From positions 51,932 through 115,931 of the forward strand of contig DAKD01000016.1 of assembly GCA_002499085.1 (NCBI GenBank): a stretch of DNA of 64,000 nt. Direction: 5' to 3'. A model generated the notes under the pieces. The model was not told where the DNA came from, made no database searches, and worked only from the letters and a program-made list of their open reading frames with translations. Positions 17,001 through 25,122 of the stretch are shown in pieces. This DNA comes from Methanomassiliicoccales archaeon UBA280. GTDB taxonomy: Archaea; Thermoplasmatota; Thermoplasmata; SG8-5. Made by a program: the position numbers and the translations under genes. How positions within the stretch are numbered: position 1 is the first letter of the stretch; the number at the start of each line of letters is the position of its first letter.

Positions 17001-17014
17001 CAGGAGTGTCGACA

Positions 17015-17485
17015 ATGTCGAAACACAAACTCACCGATGTCGAGATTTATCGCCTATGGGACATGCATAAGTTGGGGATTCCCAAGACCAAAATCGCTGC
17101 AGAGCTCTTGGTCTCGGAAAGGACGGTTCGCTACCATCTGGCAAAGCCGGAACCCGAGAATGGGGGTTCGAGCTCTACTTCTCTCAATATTTCTGAGCAG
17201 AAGCGGAAGGACACGGTTGTCGATATCCTGGATAGATTGATTGTCGAGTTGTCGAATCAGCTACGCGGTGCCAAGGATATCAAGATTACCAGACCGTCTG
17301 AATTTCTCAAGGTAACCGAGGCATTGACCAATGCGATAGAGATGCACAACAGGATGTCATCCAATGAGAATGCCCGTGCCAGGACCCAGAACGAGACCAT
17401 TGACTTTGATGAGTTAGATAGTTGGAAGGAGGTGTCTGAAGATGTCCGAAGAAGCATCATCAAGGAATCCAAGTCCAAGAATTGA
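17015..17485 (+). CDS. HTH protein, candidate terminase small subunit
   Basis: A 156-aa protein. Residues about 5-45 form a helix-turn-helix of the resolvase/phage type (YRLWDMHKLGIPKTKIAAEL with SERTVRYHL). The rest is helical and charged, with an acidic end. It overlaps the start of the terminase large-subunit gene by 44 nt, the position usually taken by the small subunit, which recognises the packaging site on DNA. ATG 17015 has CAGGAG 9 nt upstream; a GTG at 17006 is possible. The assignment rests on domain plus position, so a simple regulator is an alternative. Confidence 0.6.
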   Translation: MSKHKLTDVEIYRLWDMHKLGIPKTKIAAELLVSERTVRYHLAKPEPENGGSSSTSLNISEQKRKDTVVDILDRLIVELSNQLRGAKDIKITRPSEFLKVTEALTNAIEMHNRMSSNENARARTQNETIDFDELDSWKEVSEDVRRSIIKESKSKN

Positions 17486-18779
17486 CAAGCGAACCTTGCT
17501 CATCAATCTCTACGCCCTGGACCCGGTAGCCTTCGTAGAGGAGGAACTCGGGGAGACGCCATCCCCGGACCAGGCAGAGTTCCTCCGGGCCATGGCTGAC
17601 TTTAAGCAACTGCACTTCATCATATCTGCCGGGCGAGGTTCCGGGAAGACCATGGCCCTCGCATGGGTTGTGTGTTGGTCTGTGGCCTGTTTACCGCGGT
17701 ACTTTGGGCAATACAATGTCTGTGTCGTCGGGGGTTCCCTTGAGCAGGCTAAGGCCCTTTACAATTACTTTAAACAATACATCTTCCGCACCCCGCTTCT
17801 CTCAGACAAGCTCCTCAGTGAACCCACCATGACCAAGACAGAGTTCTCGGATTCCTGGGTTCGCTGCCTGGCCGCATCTGAGAAGCAGGTGCGTTCCCCC
17901 CACCCCGAGATGTTGATATTCGACGAGGTCTGCCAGGCAGAGGAAAACATCGTGGAAAGCGCCTTGCCCATGACAGGATCATCCAGGCATGGCCGTCAAA
18001 TACTCAGCTCCACACCCAACCAGATGTTCCATCTCTTTAAACGATATTGGGACAACGCTGAGAGTTACAAGTTTACCAAGTTCGGGCCCTGGGGCTTGGT
18101 GAACTGCCCTTGGGTGAATAGTGATGTCATCGACCATGCCAAGACCACGTACTCAGAGAGCCGGTATTCCACGGAGATCCTCGGGCAGTTCGCCAAGGAG
18201 GAAAGTGCTTTGTTCGATCCTGAAGACATTGAAACGGCTTCCAAGTATAACTTTGAGGAATTTCCTCAATATGCTGAAGTTACAGGTGGCTTGGATTGGG
18301 GCCAGACACATTCTACTGTACTGACCTTGGTTCAACAGGAAGGCGATGGCGTTCGGGTTCTTTATCAGGAAGCCTGGAATGGTATGAGGTACTCTGATGT
18401 ACAAGACAGGATCGTCAAGGTCTGTGACAATCTGAGACACGCCAACATTTACGCGGACTCCTCCCACCCCGGGGAAAATGAAAGGCTGATGCAGAAAGGC
18501 GTTAATGTGCAGCCAGTATACTTCTCGGAGGACAAGGACCAGATGGTGGAAAATCTCCTCTATCTCATCGAAAACCACAAGTTAAAGATTGATTCCAGGA
18601 ACACCGCCCTCAAGCACCAGCTCTCCACCTATCGCAGGGTGAGGAACAAGACCGGGCGGTCTTCTTACTCCAAGCAGAACGATGACCGGGTAGATTCCCT
18701 GATGCTGGCGCTTTGGGGGTTGAAGCAGGAGTGGAGGGAGGAAGGACAGTCTGAGTGGCTGTGGGAACTGTGTCAGTAG
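17442..18779 (+). CDS. Terminase large subunit (packaging ATPase/nuclease)
   Basis: A 445-aa protein. The ATPase half has Walker A SAGRGSGKT (about residue 63) and Walker B MLIFDEVCQAEE with the catalytic Glu (about 155), followed by a coupling motif SSTPNQ. The RNase H-like nuclease half starts with GLDWGQTHSTVLTL (about 283), then DSSHPGENERL, and ends NDDRVDSLMLALWG, supplying the acidic metal ligands. Such enzymes package viral DNA into procapsids in head-tailed viruses. ATG 17442 has a strong AAGGAGGTG 8-16 nt upstream. The gene appears intact. Its last residues recur as two broken copies at 20502-20549 and 22971-23030. Confidence 0.9.
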   Translation: MSEEASSRNPSPRIDKRTLLINLYALDPVAFVEEELGETPSPDQAEFLRAMADFKQLHFIISAGRGSGKTMALAWVVCWSVACLPRYFGQYNVCVVGGSLEQAKALYNYFKQYIFRTPLLSDKLLSEPTMTKTEFSDSWVRCLAASEKQVRSPHPEMLIFDEVCQAEENIVESALPMTGSSRHGRQILSSTPNQMFHLFKRYWDNAESYKFTKFGPWGLVNCPWVNSDVIDHAKTTYSESRYSTEILGQFAKEESALFDPEDIETASKYNFEEFPQYAEVTGGLDWGQTHSTVLTLVQQEGDGVRVLYQEAWNGMRYSDVQDRIVKVCDNLRHANIYADSSHPGENERLMQKGVNVQPVYFSEDKDQMVENLLYLIENHKLKIDSRNTALKHQLSTYRRVRNKTGRSSYSKQNDDRVDSLMLALWGLKQEWREEGQSEWLWELCQ

Positions 18780-19807
18780 ACTCTAAATATCAGGAAGTGA
18801 GTCATATCTCGATGAAAGGGAAGTTGACAGAGGAAGAAATTATTGGTATTATCAAGGACTATCCAGAACAGTCAAAGTTTGATTGGAAAATGAGCTTAGA
18901 TTTATCTTCAAATCGGAACAAGTCTGAACTCGTCAAGGATGTAGTGGCAATCGCTAACGCCCATGGAAATTATGAAGGATACATTATTTATGGTGTCAAC
19001 CCAAGAGAAACGGATCCCATTATTGGAAATGCGCAATCATTTGATGATGCTATGCTGCAGCAGATAGTTAACTCCAAGATAAGTAAACCAATCAATTTTC
19101 TATACACTGAGAGTTTTATTCGAGGTAAAACTGTTGGTGTTCTGTGTATTGATTCAATCCAAGAACGCCCGATTATGATTAATGTTGATTATGAAGTGCT
19201 ACGACGGGGAACGATCCCTATTCGTCGCGGTTCCTCATCAGATTTTGCAAGTGCTGAGGACCTTCAGAGAATGCTCCAAGACCCATATAAAGCTGAAGTG
19301 ATGAAGCAAAAAGCACTATACATTCAGAAGGCAATATATGAAAAAGCACCCCTTTCCCATATAGTTGGGGAGTACCTTGAATTAATGCAAGCGAAAAACG
19401 ATGCAAATGAAATAACATGGGCTATCTCAGAGCTGAAGGGTTTTAGTATGGATATCCGGGAGAAAGTTGAAGAATTGAATGTTGAATATCGTAGGGTCCG
19501 AGGATATGTCTCAATAGCTAAGATTGAAGATCCGGGTTGGTCTACTCTTGACCAAATTCGATTAGGCGAACCAAAATATTTTTGGGAATTTCGAATGCTT
19601 ATGACTCTTTCAATATTTCAACTGGAACCGTTGGTTGCCAGACGCTCATCTTTCCTTCAAATGTCATTCCCATCTAAAGCATTAGTTGAGCAGGGATTTT
19701 CTGAGAATATAGAAACTTTTAAAACATTATATTTTTATTTTCAACCAATTGAAATTGAACGGATATTCATAGGCATTAAAGAAAGAATATTAAGAAAATT
19801 AATTTAG
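18755..19807 (+). CDS. AlbA_2 (Schlafen-like) domain protein
   Basis: A 350-aa protein. Residues about 35-165 match AlbA_2: KFDWKMSLDLSSNRNKSELV, then VVAIANAHGNYEGYIIYGVN, then KTVGVLCIDS and the RRGTIPIRRGSSSDFA close. The remainder is helical and unrecognised. The GTG at 18755 lies inside the terminase 3' end and has GGAGGAAGG upstream; ATG 18812 is an alternative start. It is the second AlbA_2 protein in the element. It lies between the intact terminase and a broken terminase tail, so it looks like inserted cargo. Probably nucleic-acid binding; role unknown. Confidence 0.7.
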   Translation: MAVGTVSVDSKYQEVSHISMKGKLTEEEIIGIIKDYPEQSKFDWKMSLDLSSNRNKSELVKDVVAIANAHGNYEGYIIYGVNPRETDPIIGNAQSFDDAMLQQIVNSKISKPINFLYTESFIRGKTVGVLCIDSIQERPIMINVDYEVLRRGTIPIRRGSSSDFASAEDLQRMLQDPYKAEVMKQKALYIQKAIYEKAPLSHIVGEYLELMQAKNDANEITWAISELKGFSMDIREKVEELNVEYRRVRGYVSIAKIEDPGWSTLDQIRLGEPKYFWEFRMLMTLSIFQLEPLVARRSSFLQMSFPSKALVEQGFSENIETFKTLYFYFQPIEIERIFIGIKERILRKLI

Positions 19808-19817
19808 AATTGGGAAA

Positions 19818-20186
19818 TCACTCTTCAACATTGAAAGTAGATTTACACTCTGGACACTGATAATTCTTCGGAAGCATAGGGATTTGCTTTGGTTTGCATT
19901 TCTGACAATATATTGGTTGTATTGAAACAGCACAATCTAACTTGCCATATTTTGTTCTTGAGTTCTTTATTGAAATTAATGCCATTACAAAGCCCAATCC
20001 CAGAAGTATATTTGGATTCAAAGGGAGAACACACCAGCCAATGTTATGAGCAATCACTGCCACTAAGATTAGGGCGATTTGCACAAAGGAACCATATATA
20101 GTCCAACGATATTTGCGTGGATTGATTATTTCTCCCCATTTATCATCCATCAATTCCACCTCAACCGCGTATGGCATTTGGGACAC
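19818..20186 (-). CDS. Two-helix membrane protein with C-terminal zinc ribbon
   Basis: A 122-aa protein. Two hydrophobic helices (about residues 30-52 and 55-72) are followed by a cytosolic zinc ribbon, CQKC then CPEC, separated by about 15 residues. It overlaps the next upstream gene (20150-20338), also a membrane zinc-ribbon protein, by 37 nt, so the two form a small leftward operon. Family unknown. Confidence 0.65.
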   Translation of the reverse strand: MSQMPYAVEVELMDDKWGEIINPRKYRWTIYGSFVQIALILVAVIAHNIGWCVLPLNPNILLGLGFVMALISIKNSRTKYGKLDCAVSIQPIYCQKCKPKQIPMLPKNYQCPECKSTFNVEE

Positions 20187-20338
20187 GAGGTGAACTCGCT
20201 TTTCCCTTTCGTTACCGTTGTATTACAGACCGGGCATGTGGCCTTCGATGAAACTGCCTTGCTCAGCAAATAGGCAACTGCAGCACCGCCCAGAATCCCC
20301 AAGGCAATTCCAACTGCTGCATCTGATCCCTTACTCAT
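20150..20338 (-). CDS. Small membrane zinc-ribbon protein
   Basis: A 62-aa protein. A Gly/Ala-rich hydrophobic helix (about residues 7-27) is followed by a zinc ribbon, CPVC and CPKC, at the C-terminus. ATG 20338 gives MSKGSDAAVGI; the longer reading from 20362 would add a less plausible N-terminus. It heads the leftward pair with the gene at 19818-20186. Function unknown. Confidence 0.6.
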   Translation of the reverse strand: MSKGSDAAVGIALGILGGAAVAYLLSKAVSSKATCPVCNTTVTKGKSEFTSCPKCHTRLRWN

Positions 20339-20362
20339 GTATGAACACCCACGATGAAACAA

Positions 20363-20704
20363 TCCTTATGGATAGTGGTCTTTCTCTAAGCATCATCCCC
20401 CCCAACATCCTGCACCCATATTACCATTTCGTCCTCCCACCGCCCCCGTTCCTCTTACCTAATACCATAGATTGAAGAAAATCCAGATATCGTTCTTCAA
20501 GATGGACATTGACTGCGTGAATTTACTGATGCTGACACTGTGGGCATGAGATCTGAAAGAGGGAGGTCGAAACGAATTTGCTGTTCGGAATGTGGGTACA
20601 GATAATCAACTGCTGTTCCGCAGCCGAGTTACCAGCACAGAACCGATGCCTAAATGTAATCCAAATCAATATAAGTAATTCCAACAATCAAGAATGAGTA
20701 TAGC
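20363..20704 (+). other. Intergenic region with terminase-tail remnant and degraded stem-loop
   Basis: After a pyrimidine-rich stretch (20385-20470) the region holds a broken terminase tail (20502-20549). A 19-codon reading frame overlapping its stop (ATGA at 20546) ends CCSECGYR, like the tip of a zinc ribbon. Then follows 20615-20645, related to the stem-loop at 22911-22959 through GTTCCGC, GTTACCA and a closing CCG. A TATAAGTAA at about 20671 may serve the next gene. Confidence 0.6.
20502..20549 (+). pseudogene. Broken terminase large-subunit 3' end (remnant 1)
   Basis: The frame reads MDIDCVNLLMLTLWA then TGA. It lines up with the C-terminal NDDRVDSLMLALWG of the intact terminase, keeping the D-V-LM-LW pattern. 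Only these 15 codons remain. It lies about 1.7 kb downstream of the intact gene, after inserted cargo. Confidence 0.65.
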
Positions 20705-21472
20705 ATGAGTCAAGAAAAATTGTTTACGGATGAGTACCATAATCTGGTAGATGAGTTCCTGAAAACAAAAGATAGTACCAAATTGAAATCATACATAGAC
20801 GAAACCGTAAATGAAGCGGGAGTACCTGGAATCGATGCAATTATTACTGAAGTAATGAAAAGGGTAGATGCACAATTGATAAATGTTAAAAGTAATCCAC
20901 AATTCGAACAGCAATTAGCAATGAATATGCTCTGTTTAATGATTGATGCTCAAAAGGAGGATAGAGATGGATTCGACACGATATCTATGTCTAATATCGA
21001 TGAGGCGAAGTTTGTTAGTACTATGATGAAAATCAACGATCAACTTATGAGCATGCCTGACAAAATAAAAACCGATGGTGAGATACGGGCAATTCTCAGC
21101 CATATTGGCTCCATTTATAATTGCTTACGATTACAATATAATGTTTTGGTTTGGTGTGGTCAGAAGATTAAAAATGAATCCAGGGCAAAGGCGGTAAAAT
21201 ATCCAGACGAATTAAGAAAATTTCGAAATACTGAGTATCATAATAATGTAATTCCAAATATTACTGATGAAACCGTGTTCTTAGAAGATAAGGGTCCCCC
21301 ATATTGGTCAGAAACCTATACCTTTCAGCAAGTGTGGGAGAAGTTCGATTTGGCAATGGCGTATTTTTCTGCTTTTACGTTAGCTCAATTACTGGCCACC
21401 GTTCACAAAATGCTTCAATCTGCTGCTTTCATAAAAATGAAAAGTGCCCAAGTCCATGGCCAATTACAATAG
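20705..21472 (+). CDS. Uncharacterised helical protein
   Basis: A 255-aa, acidic, mostly helical cytosolic protein with no signal peptide or membrane span and no motif I recognise. Three Cys are scattered and do not form a zinc site. The ATG follows a TATA-like TATAAGTAA by about 30 nt, so it is probably transcribed alone from a near-leaderless promoter. AT-rich. It lies in the second cargo block, between two terminase-tail remnants. Confidence 0.55.
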   Translation: MSQEKLFTDEYHNLVDEFLKTKDSTKLKSYIDETVNEAGVPGIDAIITEVMKRVDAQLINVKSNPQFEQQLAMNMLCLMIDAQKEDRDGFDTISMSNIDEAKFVSTMMKINDQLMSMPDKIKTDGEIRAILSHIGSIYNCLRLQYNVLVWCGQKIKNESRAKAVKYPDELRKFRNTEYHNNVIPNITDETVFLEDKGPPYWSETYTFQQVWEKFDLAMAYFSAFTLAQLLATVHKMLQSAAFIKMKSAQVHGQLQ

Positions 21473-21784
21473 TTATGAAAATCTTTGAATGCTGCTACCC
21501 ACACATCACTATTACTTCCCCACTTTGGGCAGGATCATTCTCTCTCCAACTTGGGCAGCAATGCCCATGGTCCTGCCTTATTTTTTCCTGGGTCACTGTT
21601 CCGCTTTACTTTGCTACCTGTTAGAGAAATCATTTTAACCCCTGAACATAATAACACCCTTGCAACAACGTTTCGTCAAGGTGCAGTACCACCGAGGAGA
21701 TAGTTAACTCTCCGTCTTGACGGGGCGTTGTTGCAGCTGTCTCTTCGGTGCTGAGACACGCTTCACGGAAAAGGAAGTGATGAC
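21473..21784 (+). promoter_or_regulatory. 312-bp gap with a long imperfect stem-loop before the FN3 gene
   Basis: TGCAACAACG (21661-21670) pairs with CGTTGTTGCA (21726-21735), CGTCAAG (21674-21680) with CTTGACG (21716-21722), and GGAGA with TCTCC around a TAGTTAAC loop. A second hairpin, TGTCTC/GAGACA, follows at about 21739-21757. The structure ends about 25 nt before the GTG start at 21785, so it may control translation, act as a recombination site, or both. The earlier part (21473-21660) shows nothing clear. It matches no riboswitch class I can name. Confidence 0.5.
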
Positions 21785-22900
21785 GTGAAAGCTGCATACC
21801 ATGACAAGGCCAGATGTTTATTGAACGTAGTTCTTATTGGAACAATTGTTGGGATGTTTTTTCTTAGCGTGGCAAACACAGGGGTGGCTCAAGAAGTCCC
21901 TTTAGCCCCATTAGCGTTTTATGGCAATTCCTACTACAATTGGCCTATAAATTACATTTACCTTAATTGTGAAGTTGATGCCTCGTGTACAACTATTTTG
22001 ATATACCGTGGGGAAACACAAAACAATCTAACATTAATCGCTGCACTTGACGCACCATTTGGTGTTGTAGTCTCAGGGGTTCCAGATAGCGATTATTATC
22101 CTTCAGGTGATTATATCTATGTCGATAGAGATGTTGAGATTGGCCATACTTATTTTTATCAAGTAAGCGCCGGTGGCCTATCAGACATTATTGAGGTTTA
22201 TCACGCATCCCCCGCGCCTGGCGCAACAGCACCTTCTCCCCCCCAGAATGTGATTGCCTCGGGTGGCAATGGTCAAATCACAATTGCCTGGGATGCCCCA
22301 GAGGATGGGGGCTCAATGATTACTGAATTCATCTTGTATCGAAGAATTCTACCTGCGTTAACACCCAACTCGAATGTGAACATGAAATCAGTATCTTTAG
22401 GACAAACATCAACAAGCTATGTGGACACAGATATTGAAAATCAGCAAATATATTATTATATGATCTGTGCTAAGAATGCTATGGGCTATGGCAACACCTC
22501 TGTTGAAGTAAGTACCATGGCCAGTGATGCTTACGCCCTTCCTTCTGCCCCGAGGAGCCTTCAAGTAATAATCGGAGAAAACCACAATGATATCACCTGG
22601 AATGCGCCGGCAGATAATGGTGGTTCCACAATCCTCTATTACAACATATATCGGGGAACCGCGGAAGGGCAAGAAGTATTCTACCAGAAAGTAAGAAACG
22701 TACAAAACTTTACAGATACTAACATAGTTGCCGGGCAGGACTACTTCTACACAGTCAGCGCAATTAATGGTGTTGGCGAAGGGCCACAATCAAAAGTTAC
22801 AGATGCTAATGGCATACCTGGTTTCACATATGGGATTATGATTATCGCAACTCTTCTTGCATTATTAATGGTTGGGGCAACAAAGAAATTGAGAAACTGA
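21785..22900 (+). CDS. Membrane-anchored surface protein with two fibronectin III domains
   Basis: A 371-aa protein. A signal peptide or anchor lies at about residues 12-35 (VVLIGTIVGMFFLSVANTG). An N-terminal beta domain is followed by two fibronectin type III domains (about 150-245, with ITIAWDAPEDGGSMITEFILYRR, and 255-345, with ITWNAPADNGGSTILYYNIY). A C-terminal membrane helix (GIMIIATLLALLMVG) ends in TKKLRN. It is thus exposed outside the cell and anchored at the end. The GTG start has GGAAGTG upstream, and a long stem-loop precedes it. A surface protein on an integrated element may alter host adhesion or block virus entry; that is inference. Confidence 0.75.
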   Translation: MKAAYHDKARCLLNVVLIGTIVGMFFLSVANTGVAQEVPLAPLAFYGNSYYNWPINYIYLNCEVDASCTTILIYRGETQNNLTLIAALDAPFGVVVSGVPDSDYYPSGDYIYVDRDVEIGHTYFYQVSAGGLSDIIEVYHASPAPGATAPSPPQNVIASGGNGQITIAWDAPEDGGSMITEFILYRRILPALTPNSNVNMKSVSLGQTSTSYVDTDIENQQIYYYMICAKNAMGYGNTSVEVSTMASDAYALPSAPRSLQVIIGENHNDITWNAPADNGGSTILYYNIYRGTAEGQEVFYQKVRNVQNFTDTNIVAGQDYFYTVSAINGVGEGPQSKVTDANGIPGFTYGIMIIATLLALLMVGATKKLRN

Positions 22901-22910
22901 AGGCAAACCA

Positions 22911-22959
22911 TCAAGTGCGGTTCCGCTGCTGGGTTACCAACGCGGAGCCGCTAACTTGA
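22911..22959 (+). repeat. Stem-loop next to a terminase remnant
   Basis: TCAAGT (22911-22916) pairs with ACTTGA (22954-22959), and GCGGTTCCGC (22917-22926) with GCGGAGCCGC (22942-22951) through one G-U pair and a 2-nt bulge. The loop contains GGGTTACCAA. A decayed relative stands at 20615-20645. Both lie within 70 nt of a terminase tail. It is not followed by a T-run, so it is not a simple terminator. Confidence 0.6.
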
Positions 22960-22970
22960 AGGTGTGCCCT

Positions 22971-23030
22971 AAAAACGATGACTGCGTGGATTCGTTGATG
23001 ATGGCACTGTGGGGCATGGCAGAGAAGTAG
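22971..23030 (+). pseudogene. Broken terminase large-subunit 3' end (remnant 2)
   Basis: The frame at 22974-23030 reads NDDCVDSLMMALWGMAEK then TAG, nearly the same as NDDRVDSLMLALWGLKQE at the end of the intact terminase. The rest of the gene is missing and a stem-loop stands directly before it. The remnant marks the right edge of the second cargo block. Confidence 0.75.
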
Positions 23031-23059
23031 CGAAGTAGTGGTGATTATTTTTCTTCCTA

Positions 23060-24337
23060 TTAATCAAGATAACTAAGGAATTTATTAACGATATCACACA
23101 AGTCCTTGTACTCGCTTTCATCCAGGGCTCTTGTATTATGTGCCAGCAGTTTCCTATAATTATTCAATGTTTCGAACCACTGACTAAGATTATCCTCTGC
23201 GTTCTCAAGGTATTTAATAAAAACAGATTCCCATCTCTCATCAATAATATATTTGCATTGGAACAAATCAAAATAGAATGCCAATGACACATTTCGAGAG
23301 TGTTCTGTCGTGTCTGCTCTCTGGCGCCATTCTGCTTCCTGTCGGTTTTTACGAGAGATGCCCCGTTTCCACCAATCTTCCTTATACTTCTTTTGGAGAC
23401 AAGACACGATGAATAGTTTCAGCTTAGTTTCAAAATGAGAAAATGTGGCCCATTGCTCGCTGATTTTCTTTGAGGATTGTTCAATTTCGAGGATGGCAGG
23501 GGGTGCTTCATGGTATCGATGGCCATGGTCAATTTGGGTTTCAATCAACATTGGAAGAAGCATATCTCTGGCAAGTGGAAAATTAGTTTGCCATATGCAG
23601 ATGAACATTAATCCAGCTTTTATTTTATCTTTGAGGTGATTAACATATAACATAAAAAGTAGAAGTTGTGAGGATTGATACATAAGGGTATCATCAAGAT
23701 CAATTTCGATTGGGATGTCCAACTCTGGCTTTTTAATTTTCATAATGCTGAATGGAGGAATGTCATCTATTGTTTCGTTTGTTATTTTATTAATAGCATA
23801 GAGTGGTTTAGTATCTGTCAAACTATGCTTAATATTTAAAATCATGTCCTCCGGGGTTAAGTCATACTTACACTCTATAGCATCAATAACTGTAAATAAA
23901 TTCCTTTCTACCTCTTCATATTTTTGATACATCTTATACATATGTAAAGACCCCCAGAAAGCCATCTCACAATCTTCTGGGTTGTGTTCCATCCAATAAT
24001 TCATACGCTTATCAAATTCCTCATAATTGAGGGAATCGTTTAACCGCATGAGATCCTTGTAGGTTTGTTTTGCGTCAGCGTCTCCTTTTGGTAAATATTT
24101 GACAGCTGTTGTAAGTTCTTTGAGCGCAGCCATATAATTTTCATCTTCAGACGAATAGATTTTAATCTTCTTCATATAGGATTTTGCTAAGTAAACCCTG
24201 GCAGTTCCCTCCTCTGGGTAGATGTCAATGGCTTTTTTGAATGACTCAATTGAATCGTCTACCTTTTCATCCCTGCACTCGTCAATACCCTTTTGGAACC
24301 ATTGGATGAACTCCTCATCTTTGGACATATCTATCAT
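23060..24337 (-). CDS. TPR protein with C-terminal HEPN-like domain
   Basis: A 425-aa protein. Residues about 10-115 contain two or three TPR-like repeats (DSIESFKKAIDIYPEEGTAR, AALKELTTAVKYLP). The middle (about 200-260) has hydrophobic helices. The last 120 residues are helical and end with LNNYRKLLAHNTRAL, an R-x4-H motif as in Swt1-type HEPN domains, which often cut RNA in toxin and defence systems. A start at 24337 or at the second Met (24328) is possible. No antitoxin partner overlaps it. The HEPN call rests on that motif and the fold pattern, so it is moderate. Confidence 0.6.
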   Translation of the reverse strand: MIDMSKDEEFIQWFQKGIDECRDEKVDDSIESFKKAIDIYPEEGTARVYLAKSYMKKIKIYSSEDENYMAALKELTTAVKYLPKGDADAKQTYKDLMRLNDSLNYEEFDKRMNYWMEHNPEDCEMAFWGSLHMYKMYQKYEEVERNLFTVIDAIECKYDLTPEDMILNIKHSLTDTKPLYAINKITNETIDDIPPFSIMKIKKPELDIPIEIDLDDTLMYQSSQLLLFMLYVNHLKDKIKAGLMFICIWQTNFPLARDMLLPMLIETQIDHGHRYHEAPPAILEIEQSSKKISEQWATFSHFETKLKLFIVSCLQKKYKEDWWKRGISRKNRQEAEWRQRADTTEHSRNVSLAFYFDLFQCKYIIDERWESVFIKYLENAEDNLSQWFETLNNYRKLLAHNTRALDESEYKDLCDIVNKFLSYLD

Positions 24338-24426
24338 GATTTCAGTTCCTCATTGCGTCCTTGCCTAATTAGGTTTCGTCCTCCCCGCCTCCTGCCCCCT
24401 GTCTGTCTCCCACCTTCTCTCCCAGG

Positions 24427-24508
24427 GAATCTGGTGAGAAAAGTTGGTTCTCCAGAACAGCGACACCTGCGCCTCGGGTGTCAAGGAAGCAGAGGCGAGA
24501 TCGAACGA
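24427..24508 (+). repeat. Cassette left arm, copy 1
   Basis: This segment (GAATCTGGTGAGAAAAGTT ... GGAAGCAGAGGCGAG) closely matches 28463-28541. It contains GACACC/GGTGTC and GCCTC/GAGGC complementary pairs. Together with the stem-loop at 24984-25052 it brackets a short block of coding DNA, and the same two ends bracket different genes at 28463-29132. It includes the ribosome site and first codons of the small zinc-ribbon gene. Confidence 0.7.
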
Positions 24509-24662
24509 AATACTGGACATAGTCCACGAGCACGACACGTACGTGCACTGCAAGAAGTGCGGGTCGGCCGGGGCTCGCATCCACTCTGAGACCTGGTCTG
24601 ACGGGCTGGTGTACGTGGATTACGGCTGTCCTGCCTGCGGTTGGTCGGAGGTGTACGAATGA
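24444..24662 (+). CDS. Small zinc-ribbon protein
   Basis: A 72-aa protein with one zinc ribbon, CKKC (about 36-39) and CPAC (about 62-65), probably nucleic-acid or protein binding. The start appears to be TTG, with GGTGA 7-11 nt upstream. The same ribosome site, TTG and first residues (TCASGVKEAEA) are conserved in cassette copy 2, which supports that start. Its stop overlaps the ATG of the winged-helix gene (ATGA), so the two are co-translated. Confidence 0.55.
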   Translation: MVLQNSDTCASGVKEAEARSNEILDIVHEHDTYVHCKKCGSAGARIHSETWSDGLVYVDYGCPACGWSEVYE

Positions 24663-24931
24663 GGTCGCAAGTCCCTCACTGGCTCAGGACCTTGCAGTAC
24701 CTGAAGCAGCACTGCAATGGCGACCTCGACTTCGTAGCACCTCCGGAGCTGACCCAGGACGGCATTGCAGCCGCCCTGGGCATCACCCGCCCCCATGCGA
24801 GTCTCGTGTTAAAGAAGCTCGTCTCGGACGGCTTCGTGGAAGCAAGGATTCTGCACATCAGGGGCGGGCGCAGGCGGAGGACAGCCTACATACTCAGCCC
24901 GTCGGGGTTTCAGGTGGTGCGAGCCGCCTGA
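24659..24931 (+). CDS. Small winged-helix DNA-binding protein (MarR-like)
   Basis: A 90-aa protein, nearly all winged helix: LTQDGIAAALGITRPHASLV forms helices 2-3, followed by LVSDGFVEARILH and an Arg-rich wing RGGRRRRTAYILS. It is probably a transcription regulator. ATG 24659 overlaps the stop of the zinc-ribbon gene. The cassette's stem-loop follows 52 nt after its stop. Confidence 0.65.
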   Translation: MRSQVPHWLRTLQYLKQHCNGDLDFVAPPELTQDGIAAALGITRPHASLVLKKLVSDGFVEARILHIRGGRRRRTAYILSPSGFQVVRAA

Positions 24932-24983
24932 ACCTTCCCCGCACTTCTTTCTTCGTAGCCTATGCCTATTCCCCGACTGCTCG

Positions 24984-25052
24984 GGCGACACCAATATACG
25001 CTGTCTTTGCTGACAGGGACGAACGCAAAGCCAGGCGAATAAAGGTGTCGCC
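24984..25052 (+). repeat. Cassette right stem-loop, copy 1
   Basis: GGCGACACC (24984-24992) faces GGTGTCGCC (25044-25052), a perfect 9-bp stem. The inside is an imperfect extension (TACGCTGTCTTTGC against GCAAAGCCAGGCGAATA). A near-identical copy is at 29066-29132, each shortly after a reading frame's stop. This looks like a recombination end or a recurring terminator-type structure. Confidence 0.75.
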
Positions 25053-25122
25053 GTCGCTCTTATAATCGACACTTTGCATAATTTAATAATAATCATCGTT
25101 GTTATAGTATCGAGGGAAACGA

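Noticed and set aside
21661..21784. TPP riboswitch or hammerhead ribozyme, from GTGCTGAGACAC
   Set aside because: Only this short word matches; the other conserved parts are absent and the neighbour is a surface protein gene.
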